A model generated the notes under the pieces. It worked only from the letters and a program-made list of their open reading frames with translations, did not search any database and was not told where the DNA came from. Positions 14,946-23,221 of a DNA stretch of 35,134 nucleotides are shown here, in pieces (the stretch's first letter is position 1; each line of letters starts with the position of its first letter). The translations under genes were made by a program, and so were the position numbers. The stretch spans positions 1 to 35,134 of the forward strand of contig CAYNBZ010000019.1 in assembly GCA_964395975.1 (NCBI GenBank), given 5' to 3'. The stretch is from Avimuribaculum sp964395975 (GTDB taxonomy: Bacteria; Bacteroidota; Bacteroidia; Bacteroidales; Muribaculaceae).

Positions 14946-16472
14946 ATGGCTGAGAACAAACAAATAAAGACAGCGTTGATTTCGGTCTATCACAAAGATG
15001 GATTGGATAGGATTTTAAAGGTATTGGGCGATAACGGTGTGCGTCTGCTTTCTACAGGCGGAACACAATCTTTTATACAGGAACAAGGTTATAAGTGTGA
15101 TGCGGTAGAAGATCTGACGGGTTACCCATCAATATTGGGCGGACGTGTCAAGACCTTGCATCCCAAGGTGTTTGGCGGAATACTCAACCGTCGTGACAAT
15201 GACGTGGATAAAGAACAAATAATGAAGTATGACATACCTGAAATAGACCTTGTAATAGTTGATTTGTATCCTTTTGAAGCAACTGTTGCTTCGGGAGCAT
15301 CTCATGCCGATATAATTGAAAAAATCGACATAGGCGGCATATCTCTTATACGTGCGGCAGCCAAGAATTATAAGGACGTGGTGATTGTGGCTTCAAAAGC
15401 TCAATATGAGCCACTTTACAACAAATTTGTAGAATACGGGTCGGCATGCACAACCGAAGAAGACCGTCTATGGTTTGCCAAAGAAGCATTCGCCGTATCG
15501 AGTGCTTACGATTCTCATATATTTAATTATTTTGACAAAGAAACACCATCGGCCATGCGCCTTGCAATAGATGGTGCGAAAGTCATGCGATATGGCGAAA
15601 ATCCACACCAGAAGGGCTATTATTTCGGAAATTTCGATGAAATGTTCACTCAGCTTCATGGGAAGGAGATTTCTTATAATAACCTGCTCGATATTGATGC
15701 GGCTGTAAGCCTGATGGCAGATTTTACCGAAGTTTCATTTGGAATATTGAAGCACAACAATGCTTGCGGGTTTGCATCGCGTCCGACGGTGCTTGAAGCA
15801 TGGAAAGCGGCTCTTGCTGGCGATCCTGTTTCGGCTTTTGGCGGTGTACTAATCACCAATGCAGAAGTGGATGCAGCTACTGCCGAGGATATGCACAAGA
15901 TATTTTTCGAAGTGTGTATAGCACCCTCGTATAGTGAAGATGCGTTGAAAATTCTTGAGCAAAAGAAAAATCGCATAATATTGGTGCAAAAGCCATTTGT
16001 GCGTCCGACGATGCAGTATCGTACCATATTGAATGGTGCACTTGGGCAGGAGCGGGATACGTATGTTGAAACGCCCGAAGATTTGAAACAGGCTACCACT
16101 AAGGCTGTAGATGCAAGCCAAATCGACGATTTATTGTTTGCAAACAAAATTGTGAAGCACAGCAAGAGCAATGCCATAGTACTTGCAAAGAATAAGCAAC
16201 TGTGTGCCAGTGGTATTGGTCAAACATCGCGTGTTGATGCGTTGAAACAGGCTATAGAAAAAGCCCATAGTTTCGGTTTCGACCTGAATGGAGCCGTTAT
16301 GGCATCGGACGCATTCTTCCCGTTTGGCGATTGCGTTGAAATTGCACACAAAGCAGGGGTTACAGCTGTCATACAGCCCGGTGGCTCTATTCGCGACAGT
16401 GAGTCGGTAGAGTATTGCAACAATAATGGTGTGGCTATGGTGATGACCGGTGTACGTCACTTCAAACATTAA
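14946..16472 (+). CDS. purH: Bifunctional AICAR transformylase/IMP cyclohydrolase
   Basis: A 508-aa cytoplasmic enzyme for the last two steps of purine synthesis: formylation of AICAR with 10-formyl-tetrahydrofolate, then ring closure to IMP. The N-terminal MGS-like cyclohydrolase domain (about 1-195) has LLSTGGT near residue 34 and GGRVKTLHPKVFGGIL at 65-80. The C-terminal transformylase domain contains the Lys269-His270 pair (KHNNACGFA), matching the catalytic Lys-His of other PurH proteins. The ATG at 14946 is chosen because the upstream TTG frame coincides with the predicted transcription start. It is followed by mreB after 30 bp; this purH-mre arrangement is common in Bacteroidales. Confidence 0.96.
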   Translation: MAENKQIKTALISVYHKDGLDRILKVLGDNGVRLLSTGGTQSFIQEQGYKCDAVEDLTGYPSILGGRVKTLHPKVFGGILNRRDNDVDKEQIMKYDIPEIDLVIVDLYPFEATVASGASHADIIEKIDIGGISLIRAAAKNYKDVVIVASKAQYEPLYNKFVEYGSACTTEEDRLWFAKEAFAVSSAYDSHIFNYFDKETPSAMRLAIDGAKVMRYGENPHQKGYYFGNFDEMFTQLHGKEISYNNLLDIDAAVSLMADFTEVSFGILKHNNACGFASRPTVLEAWKAALAGDPVSAFGGVLITNAEVDAATAEDMHKIFFEVCIAPSYSEDALKILEQKKNRIILVQKPFVRPTMQYRTILNGALGQERDTYVETPEDLKQATTKAVDASQIDDLLFANKIVKHSKSNAIVLAKNKQLCASGIGQTSRVDALKQAIEKAHSFGFDLNGAVMASDAFFPFGDCVEIAHKAGVTAVIQPGGSIRDSESVEYCNNNGVAMVMTGVRHFKH

Positions 16473-16502
16473 AAATCACATATTGATTACAAAAAACAAG
16501 AC

Positions 16503-17525
16503 ATGGGACTATTCTCTTTTACACAAGAAATAGCTGTTGACCTTGGGACGGCCAACACCATTATAATACATAACGACAAGATTGTCGTTGATGAACCATC
16601 GGTTGTAGCTCTCGATAATCGCACGAACAGATTGGTAGCTGTGGGAGAGCGTGCGCAACAAATGCATGGTAAAACACCTGATAACATAAGGACAATACGT
16701 CCGTTGAGGGATGGTGTGATTGCCGATTTCAATGCTGCCGAGTTGATGATACGAGGGATGGTGAAAATGGTAAGTTCCAAGAGCCATTGGTTTGCCACCC
16801 CGTCGTTACGTATGGTTGTGTGTATTCCATCGGGCAGTACCGAGGTTGAAATACGTGCGGTACGTGACTCGTCGGAACATGCCGGAGGTCGCGATGTATA
16901 TATGATATACGAGCCGATGGCAGCTGCATTGGGCATTGGCCTTGACGTAGAGGCTCCTGAGGGTAATATGATAGTGGACATAGGTGGAGGCAGTACTGAA
17001 ATTGCTGTTATTTCCCTTGGTGGCATAGTAAGCAACAAGAGCATACGTATAGCCGGCGATGATCTTACTGACGATATTAAAGAGTATATGAGCCGAGCGC
17101 ATAATGTGAAAGTAGGGGAACGCACTGCTGAACTTATAAAGATAAATGTAGGTGCAGCTCTTACCGAGCTCGAGAATCCACCAGAGGATTATATTGTGCA
17201 TGGTCCTAACAGGATGACGGCTTTGCCGATGGAAGTTCCGGTTTCCTACCAAGAGATATGCCATTGCATTGAAAAATCGATTTCAAAAATTGAGGCGGCA
17301 GTACTCAGTGCATTGGAGCAAACACCTCCGGAATTGTATGCCGACATTGTGACCAATGGCATTTATCTTGCAGGTGGAGGTGCAATGTTGCGTGGACTCG
17401 ACAAGAGGCTTACCGACAAGATAGGGATTCAATTCCACATTGCAGAAGATCCTCTTCATGCTGTTGCAAAAGGAACCGGTGTGGCATTGAAGAATATCAG
17501 CCGTTTTAATTTCTTGATAAGATGA
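16503..17525 (+). CDS. mreB: Rod-shape-determining protein MreB
   Basis: A 340-aa bacterial actin that polymerises into membrane-associated filaments and directs lateral wall synthesis by the elongasome. Actin-fold nucleotide motifs are visible: phosphate 1 DLGTANT near residues 13-19, IVDIGGGSTEIAVI near 158-171 (phosphate 2), and the adenosine segment GIYLAGGGAMLRGLD near 286-300. The N-terminal MGLFSFTQE resembles the membrane-attaching start of MreB proteins. Length is standard. It follows purH by 30 bp and leads the mreBCD-mrdA-rodA series. A 140-bp gap with a hairpin separates it from mreC. Confidence 0.97.
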   Translation: MGLFSFTQEIAVDLGTANTIIIHNDKIVVDEPSVVALDNRTNRLVAVGERAQQMHGKTPDNIRTIRPLRDGVIADFNAAELMIRGMVKMVSSKSHWFATPSLRMVVCIPSGSTEVEIRAVRDSSEHAGGRDVYMIYEPMAAALGIGLDVEAPEGNMIVDIGGGSTEIAVISLGGIVSNKSIRIAGDDLTDDIKEYMSRAHNVKVGERTAELIKINVGAALTELENPPEDYIVHGPNRMTALPMEVPVSYQEICHCIEKSISKIEAAVLSALEQTPPELYADIVTNGIYLAGGGAMLRGLDKRLTDKIGIQFHIAEDPLHAVAKGTGVALKNISRFNFLIR

Positions 17526-17565
17526 TAGCACGTATTTCGTGATATACTGTTATAATCAAAGGTGA

Positions 17566-17602
17566 TGTCGGGGGAATTATGTATAAGATTGTTTCCCCGA
17601 CA
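17566..17602 (+). promoter_or_regulatory. GC-rich hairpin between mreB and mreC
   Basis: TGTCGGGGGAA (17566-17576) pairs with TTCCCCGACA (17593-17602) apart from one bulged G, with a 16-nt loop. There is no T-run after it, so it does not look like an efficient intrinsic terminator. It could protect the mreB 3' end or tune expression of downstream genes. Confidence 0.5.
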
Positions 17603-17645
17603 CTTCCTGTTTGAAAGATATAAATAACTATGACTGTGGAAATAT

Positions 17646-17653
17646 AAGGAGGG
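17646..17653 (+). promoter_or_regulatory. Strong Shine-Dalgarno-like sequence before mreC
   Basis: AAGGAGGG lies 12 nt upstream of the GTG at 17666. Such a purine-rich site is unusual in this window, where most genes lack one, and it supports the GTG as the mreC start. Confidence 0.5.
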
Positions 17654-17665
17654 ACATTAGGAAAA

Positions 17666-18523
17666 GTGAAGAATTTGTTTGATTTTATCATTAGACACAG
17701 TTCTTGGTTTGTTTTTGTGTTCTTTGCTGTCTTGAGTTGCATGCTGTTATTTAAAAGCAATCCATATCAGCATTCTATATATTTTACATCGGCCAATGTC
17801 GTGAGCAGTACTGTTTACGGATTGTTCAATAATGTGACTTCTTATTTTCATTTGCGGGGAATAAACGATGATTTACAAGAGCGTAACGCCATGCTTGAAA
17901 ACGAAGTGGTGAGTTTACGTAACCAAATAAATGATTACAAGATTCTTCTCCCCGATACCAGTGTAGTGCCCAATGAATATCAGAGATTTGATTTCATAAT
18001 AGCACATGTCATCAGCAACAGCATATCCCAACCATATAATTACATAACCATAAATCGTGGCAGTGCCGATGGAATCGAGCCTGAAATGGGCGTAGTCGAT
18101 CAAAATGGCGTGGTTGGAATTGTAAATGTGGTAGGCGAGCACTCGGCACGTATCATATCGCTTCTTAATCCTAATTTACGTCTTTCATGCAAAGTGAAGA
18201 ATAGCAATTTTTTCGGCAGCCTTGTATGGGACTGTGGCAGCCCCCGGTATGCCGTGCTTGAGGAGTTGCCCCGGCATGTGGAATTTGAAGAGGGCGACAC
18301 TATAATCACCAGTGGATATTCGGCAGTGTTTCCCGAGGGGTTGATAGTTGGGGTGATTGAAGGACTGATGCCTACTAATGATGATAATTTTTATACACTA
18401 AAGATAAAGCTGACTACCGATTTTTCGCAGCTGAGTACGGTAAGAGCCATAAAGAACAGTATGAAAGAAGAGCTTAAATCGCTTGAAGCAGCCGACTATA
18501 GAAAGGGAGGGCGAAAGAAATGA
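17666..18523 (+). CDS. mreC: Rod-shape-determining protein MreC
   Basis: A 285-aa bitopic inner-membrane protein of the elongasome that activates PBP2. It has a short cytoplasmic start, one TM helix at about residues 12-30, a periplasmic coiled coil at about 62-95 (DDLQERNAMLENEVVSLRNQ), then the two beta-barrel MreC domain up to about residue 265 (RGSADGIEPEMGVVDQNGVVGIV is characteristic), and a Lys/Arg-rich end. The start codon is GTG, supported by the AAGGAGGG upstream; no in-frame ATG precedes the TM helix. It overlaps mreD by 4 nt (ATGA), implying translational coupling. Confidence 0.94.
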   Translation: MKNLFDFIIRHSSWFVFVFFAVLSCMLLFKSNPYQHSIYFTSANVVSSTVYGLFNNVTSYFHLRGINDDLQERNAMLENEVVSLRNQINDYKILLPDTSVVPNEYQRFDFIIAHVISNSISQPYNYITINRGSADGIEPEMGVVDQNGVVGIVNVVGEHSARIISLLNPNLRLSCKVKNSNFFGSLVWDCGSPRYAVLEELPRHVEFEEGDTIITSGYSAVFPEGLIVGVIEGLMPTNDDNFYTLKIKLTTDFSQLSTVRAIKNSMKEELKSLEAADYRKGGRKK

Positions 18524-19041
18524 GCAAGACTGCGATACAATTTGTTATGTTGTTTGTCGGAATGTTGTTGGCACAGGTGATATGCAACCGCGTATGTTTG
18601 TTTGACGTGGCAATACCTATTGTTTTTATATATTTTATAATCAGGTTGCCGATGAATTTGTCGGTCAATTGGGTTATATGCCTGTCGTTTTTATTGGGTT
18701 TATGCGTCGATATATTCAGTAATACACAAGGAATGAACGCGTTGGCAAGTATAGTACTTGCCGTGAGTCGCCGTTCGGTATTTTTATTGTATTTCCCAAG
18801 AGAAGACGATTTGGGCAATCCTGTTCCTTCGATACGGTCGTTAGGGTTGGCAGTTTATGCCAAATATATGAGTACAGCCGTGTTGTTATATTGCATTGTG
18901 GTTTTTCTGGTACAGGCCTTTGCCTTGAAGCATTTTGAAATTACATTGTTACGGATAGTGTCGAGTTCGTTGCTCACATTTCTTGTTTTATTAGGGTTTG
19001 ACAGTATAGCTACAACTAAACGACGTGAGAAAAGATTATAA
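18520..19041 (+). CDS. mreD: Rod-shape-determining protein MreD
   Basis: A 173-aa very hydrophobic inner-membrane protein with five to six TM helices, matching MreD in size and position. MreD works with MreC and RodA-PBP2 in wall elongation. The conserved type of segment LLGLCVDIFSNTQGMNALA lies near residues 59-76. The C-terminus is basic (TTKRREKRL). It overlaps mreC by 4 nt and mrdA by 17 nt. Sequence conservation is low in this family, so the assignment rests on topology plus its location between mreC and mrdA. Confidence 0.92.
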   Translation: MSKTAIQFVMLFVGMLLAQVICNRVCLFDVAIPIVFIYFIIRLPMNLSVNWVICLSFLLGLCVDIFSNTQGMNALASIVLAVSRRSVFLLYFPREDDLGNPVPSIRSLGLAVYAKYMSTAVLLYCIVVFLVQAFALKHFEITLLRIVSSSLLTFLVLLGFDSIATTKRREKRL

Positions 19042-20878
19042 ACTTGAAAAGCGAAAGTACGTTGTAGGCGGTTTTGTAGTCGTTCTCGTGCTTATTTTCA
19101 TGATTCGGCTGTTTGATTTGCAGGTGGTAGATAATCGTTACAAGCAAAATGCCGAATCTAATGCTTTTCTACGCAGGACAGTTTACCCGTCACGGGGATT
19201 GATATATGACAGGAATGGTGAATTGGTGGTTTATAATCAACCGGCATACGACGTGATGATGATACCCAAAGATGTGCAACCGTTTGACACAATAGATTTT
19301 TGTAACACGTTGCAGATTACCCGTGAGGAGTTTGACCAACGCATGAAAGATTTACGGGAGAGTCGTGGATACTCATCTTATTCTCAACAGACTTTCATGT
19401 CGCATCTGTCGGCAAAGGATTATGGGCGGTTGCAAGAAAAATTATATCGTTATCCCGGCTTTTTTATTCAAAAACGAATATTAAGACAATACAACCACAT
19501 AGCAGGAGCAAATATACTGGGCAATATCAGGGAGGTAAACAGCCGTGATATTGAAAGGGACGATTATTATCGACCTGGCGACTATACAGGTGACCTTGGA
19601 ATAGAAAAAAGTTATGAAAAGCAATTACGAGGGAATAAAGGAGTTGAGATATTGATAAGGGATGCATACGGCAAGATACAGGGCAGATATGATGACGGGA
19701 AGCAGGATGTAAAGGCTGTTTCGGGTAAAAGTCTTACACTTGGCATAGACATAGAATTGCAAAAATATGGCGAACAGTTGATGCAAAACAAGATAGGAGC
19801 AATTGTAGCCATAGAACCGTCTACCGGTGAAATTCTTGCCATGGTGTCTAGCCCTACATACGACCCTACTACCCTTATTGGTCGGGAGCGTGGTAAGAAT
19901 TATCGACAACTCGTGAACAATCCTTATAAGCCACTTTATGACCGTTCGATAATGGCGGCCTATCCTCCGGGATCGACGTTTAAACCGACTCAAGGGCTTA
20001 TATTGGAACAAGAAGGAATAGTGAATCTGGCGACTTTTTATCCTTGTCATCATGGCTATATCAATAGCGGACTAAGGGTCGGTTGCCACGGCCATGAGTC
20101 GCCTATAGCATTGAAATATGCAATATGTACATCTTGTAATTCATATTTTTGTTGGGGACTGAAGAACATGATAGACAGACGTTCGAAGTATGGAACGTCT
20201 GCCAATGCATTTGAAATATGGAAAAATCATCTTGTTTCGATGGGGTATGGATATAAACTCGGTATAGACTTGCCGGGTGAAAGCCGTGGATTCATTCCAA
20301 ACAGTGCCTTTTATAACAAGATATACGGAGAGGGTCGATGGAGTGCAAACACTGTAATTTCGATTGCAATAGGGCAGGGGGAGATACTGGCAACTCCATT
20401 GCAAATAGCCAATTTGTGTGCCACAATAGCCAACCGTGGTTATTTTATAACGCCTCATGTGGTAAAAGAGGTGGAAGGCGACACCATTGCAAGCATATAT
20501 AAAGAGAAACGTTATCCCACCATCGATCGGAAATATTATGATGACATAGTGGAAGGTATGCACATGGCTGTGGTTTCAGGAACTTGCCGCAATGCCAAAT
20601 TTGGCGATGTGGAAGTATGTGGCAAGACCGGCACGGCACAGAATCCTCATGGGCGCGACCACTCTGCATTTATGGGATTTGCACCGATGGACAATCCAAA
20701 GATTGCTATTTGCGTGTATGTCGAGAATGCAGGTTTCGGTGCTTCATATGGTGTGCCTATCGGGGGGCTTATGATGGAAAAATATTTGACAGGCGAAATC
20801 TCGCCCGAACGTAAATATTTGGAGCAACGCATGCTCGAAGCAAACACTATTCTGTACAGTGGAGTTAAGAAACACTAA
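19025..20878 (+). CDS. mrdA: Penicillin-binding protein 2, elongasome transpeptidase
   Basis: A 617-aa class B PBP that cross-links peptidoglycan during rod elongation, the partner of RodA. One N-terminal TM helix (about 13-30) is followed by the pedestal/dimerisation domain, including RRTVYPSRGLIYDRNG near 46-61, and the transpeptidase domain. Active-site motifs are intact: Ser317 and Lys320 in PPGSTFKP, the SCN triad at 370-372, and KTGTA starting at Lys534. The start is a GTG overlapping the end of mreD by 17 nt; the first in-frame Met comes only within the TM helix, so GTG is the only sensible choice. The rodA GTG lies 20 nt inside its 3' end. Confidence 0.96.
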   Translation: MRKDYKLEKRKYVVGGFVVVLVLIFMIRLFDLQVVDNRYKQNAESNAFLRRTVYPSRGLIYDRNGELVVYNQPAYDVMMIPKDVQPFDTIDFCNTLQITREEFDQRMKDLRESRGYSSYSQQTFMSHLSAKDYGRLQEKLYRYPGFFIQKRILRQYNHIAGANILGNIREVNSRDIERDDYYRPGDYTGDLGIEKSYEKQLRGNKGVEILIRDAYGKIQGRYDDGKQDVKAVSGKSLTLGIDIELQKYGEQLMQNKIGAIVAIEPSTGEILAMVSSPTYDPTTLIGRERGKNYRQLVNNPYKPLYDRSIMAAYPPGSTFKPTQGLILEQEGIVNLATFYPCHHGYINSGLRVGCHGHESPIALKYAICTSCNSYFCWGLKNMIDRRSKYGTSANAFEIWKNHLVSMGYGYKLGIDLPGESRGFIPNSAFYNKIYGEGRWSANTVISIAIGQGEILATPLQIANLCATIANRGYFITPHVVKEVEGDTIASIYKEKRYPTIDRKYYDDIVEGMHMAVVSGTCRNAKFGDVEVCGKTGTAQNPHGRDHSAFMGFAPMDNPKIAICVYVENAGFGASYGVPIGGLMMEKYLTGEISPERKYLEQRMLEANTILYSGVKKH

Positions 20879-22331
20879 ATATGAGGCACAATCGACATTT
20901 AAGTCGGTTGATTGGGTGTTGGTGACACTTTACGCCATATTGATGGTGTGCGGTGCGGTGAGTATATATGCGGCAAGTTATGATTTTGACCATGCGAGCA
21001 TATTTTCGATGGCCGAATTTTCGGGTAAACAGTTCTTGTGGATAGGTATCTCACTCGTTGTGGGATTCAGCATCCTCATTATCGACCGTCGTTTTTTTGA
21101 GGCATACGCTTATCCTATATATGGATTTGTCGTATTATTAATGATACTGACATTATTTCTGGCTACCGATATAAAAGGGTCGCGATCATGGATAGTTCTG
21201 GGACCTGTGAGTTTTCAGTCGGCTGAGTTCGGAAAGTTTGCCACGGCTCTTGCTCTTGCCAAACTATTCAACAGCTATAATTTCGTACTCAATCGCAGCT
21301 ATAAAAATTATGTCAAAGCCATAGCCATAATAGTCGTTCCTATTATATTGATTTTTTTACAACGCGAAACAGGGTCGGCATTGGTTTACACGTCACTTGC
21401 TTTCGTCCTATATCGAGAGGGCATGAGTGGGTTTGTACTTTTTGCAGGCCTTTGTGCCGTAACCTATTTTGTAGTTGTTATAAAATATTCCGAAACACTG
21501 TTGATGGGGATTCCACTCGGCGAAGCTATAGTATTCATAATCATCATGGCAATCATGGTGGGTATGGTGGCCTTTTATTGCAAGTCGGTTAAACTTGCTC
21601 GTAACATATCGGTTGGTTTCATCGTTTGCGGAGCAATTGCTTACGGGTTGTCATTTTTCGATATCCATATAAACGGGTTGGTGTTTTTCGTTACTATGTT
21701 AGCGGGAGCAGCAATTTATCTGCTGGTTGCAATGTTTGTCGAGAAAGTGCGCAAGGGGTTTGCCACGTTGTTGTTCGTTGCCGTGTCGGTTGGATACATG
21801 TTTACGGTAAACTATGCGTTTAACAATATGCTTGAGCCATATCAGCAGATGCGTATCAAGGTATCGCTCGGACTTGAAGATGATTTGCGGGGGGCAGGGT
21901 ATAATGTTAACCAGTCGAAGATAGCAATAGGCTCAGGTGGATTGACCGGTAAGGGATTTTTGAATGGTACCCAGACTAAATTGAAGTATGTACCTGAACA
22001 GCACACCGATTTCATTTTCTGCACGATTGGGGAGGAACAAGGATTCGCAGGGGCATCAATGGTATTGATATTGTATCTTGCACTTATTTTGCGCATTATT
22101 TATATTGCCGAACGGCAACGTAGGGCATTCGGACGTGTATATGCCTATTGCGTGGCATCATACCTGATTTTTCATCTCGGCATAAATATCGGTATGGTTG
22201 TAGGGCTTAGTCCTGTGATAGGGATTCCGCTACCACTGTTCAGCTATGGAGGGTCGGCATTGCTCGCCTTCACCATGCAATTATTCATCCTGCTTAGAAT
22301 CGACAGCACCCGTCGCGAATTTGGCAACTGA
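20859..22331 (+). CDS. rodA: Peptidoglycan glycosyltransferase RodA (SEDS family)
   Basis: A 490-aa polytopic membrane protein of the SEDS family that polymerises lipid II into glycan strands together with PBP2. About ten TM helices are visible. SEDS signatures include KGSRSWIVLGPVSFQSAEFGK near residue 103, YVPEQHTDFIF near 380, and the C-terminal PVIGIPLPLFSYGGSALLA. It is longer than E. coli RodA (370 aa) because of extra TM segments in the middle (about 200-290), a form I associate with Bacteroidota. The GTG start overlaps mrdA by 20 nt. Its 3' end overlaps the convergent miaA by 51 bp, leaving no room for an ordinary terminator. Confidence 0.95.
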   Translation: MELRNTKYEAQSTFKSVDWVLVTLYAILMVCGAVSIYAASYDFDHASIFSMAEFSGKQFLWIGISLVVGFSILIIDRRFFEAYAYPIYGFVVLLMILTLFLATDIKGSRSWIVLGPVSFQSAEFGKFATALALAKLFNSYNFVLNRSYKNYVKAIAIIVVPIILIFLQRETGSALVYTSLAFVLYREGMSGFVLFAGLCAVTYFVVVIKYSETLLMGIPLGEAIVFIIIMAIMVGMVAFYCKSVKLARNISVGFIVCGAIAYGLSFFDIHINGLVFFVTMLAGAAIYLLVAMFVEKVRKGFATLLFVAVSVGYMFTVNYAFNNMLEPYQQMRIKVSLGLEDDLRGAGYNVNQSKIAIGSGGLTGKGFLNGTQTKLKYVPEQHTDFIFCTIGEEQGFAGASMVLILYLALILRIIYIAERQRRAFGRVYAYCVASYLIFHLGINIGMVVGLSPVIGIPLPLFSYGGSALLAFTMQLFILLRIDSTRREFGN

Positions 22332-23219
22332 TGCTACAAATTCATCGTTGTTCATGTCGTATGGCAACCAGTGGATAGGAGTGCCGCGTCGTTCCATGCC
22401 ACGAAACCATGTCATCTGCCGTTTGGCAAACTGGTGGATGGCGATTTCAAGTTGCGAGAACATTTCCTGATAGCTGATTTTGCCTGTCACATACAGGGTG
22501 ACAAATTTGTATTCAAGACCGTAATATATAAGGTCGTCGGGTGATATCCCGTTTTTGATAAGTCGTTCCACCTCTTCAACCATTCCATTTTCCAATCGGC
22601 TGCGCAGACGTTGTGTGATTTTGCATCGTCGGTTTTCACGGTCTATTTCAACACCGATGACGATGGCATTTTTCATTGGATGTGGAATGGTCTTAACATG
22701 CAAGTCGGGATTCTCGTGATAATATTTTTGAATTTCGATGGCACGTATTGCACGCTTGCAGTTGTCAACGTCTGTTATGTTATGCAGGGTTTTCATCTGT
22801 TGCAATATTGCGGTCAATTCTTGCAATGATTTACCTGCAAGGCTTTGCCGCAAGTCGGGATTCTCTGGCACCGGAGGCAATTCTATTCCCTTGACAACGC
22901 TTTCAACATACAGTCCCGTGCCGCCGCACAGAATGGCATTTTTGCCTCGCGACAGAATGTCGTTGTAGGCTATTTTAAAGTCACGTAGGTATTCAAACAG
23001 GTTATAGCGATATCCTGCATCGCAAATATCTATGAGATGGTATGGCACATTGTCATATTCGTCCAAATCTTTACCAGTGCCGATGTCCATTCCGCGATAG
23101 AGTTGGCGGGAGTCGGCACTGATTATTTCGGCATCGATGGCTTTAGCCAAAGCTACCGCTTTGGATGTTTTCCCCGAAGCGGTAGGACCTGTGATTACGT
23201 ATAGCAAATTGTCATTCAT
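22281..23219 (-). CDS. miaA: tRNA dimethylallyltransferase MiaA
   Basis: A 312-aa cytoplasmic enzyme that transfers a dimethylallyl group to the N6 of A37 in tRNAs reading UNN codons. The P-loop GPTASGKT at residues 11-18 and the ISADSRQLYRGMDIGTGK segment (about 34-51, with the family's catalytic Asp and switch region) are intact; YYGLEYKF and the helical C-terminus around QFAKRQMTWFRG (near 266-277) are also typical. Length matches E. coli MiaA (316 aa). It starts 2 bp after the stop of the upstream peptidase gene and is likely expressed from that gene's promoter. The last 17 codons lie antisense to the end of rodA. Confidence 0.96.
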   Translation of the reverse strand: MNDNLLYVITGPTASGKTSKAVALAKAIDAEIISADSRQLYRGMDIGTGKDLDEYDNVPYHLIDICDAGYRYNLFEYLRDFKIAYNDILSRGKNAILCGGTGLYVESVVKGIELPPVPENPDLRQSLAGKSLQELTAILQQMKTLHNITDVDNCKRAIRAIEIQKYYHENPDLHVKTIPHPMKNAIVIGVEIDRENRRCKITQRLRSRLENGMVEEVERLIKNGISPDDLIYYGLEYKFVTLYVTGKISYQEMFSQLEIAIHQFAKRQMTWFRGMERRGTPIHWLPYDMNNDEFVASVAKFATGAVDSKQDE

Positions 23220-23221
23220 GC

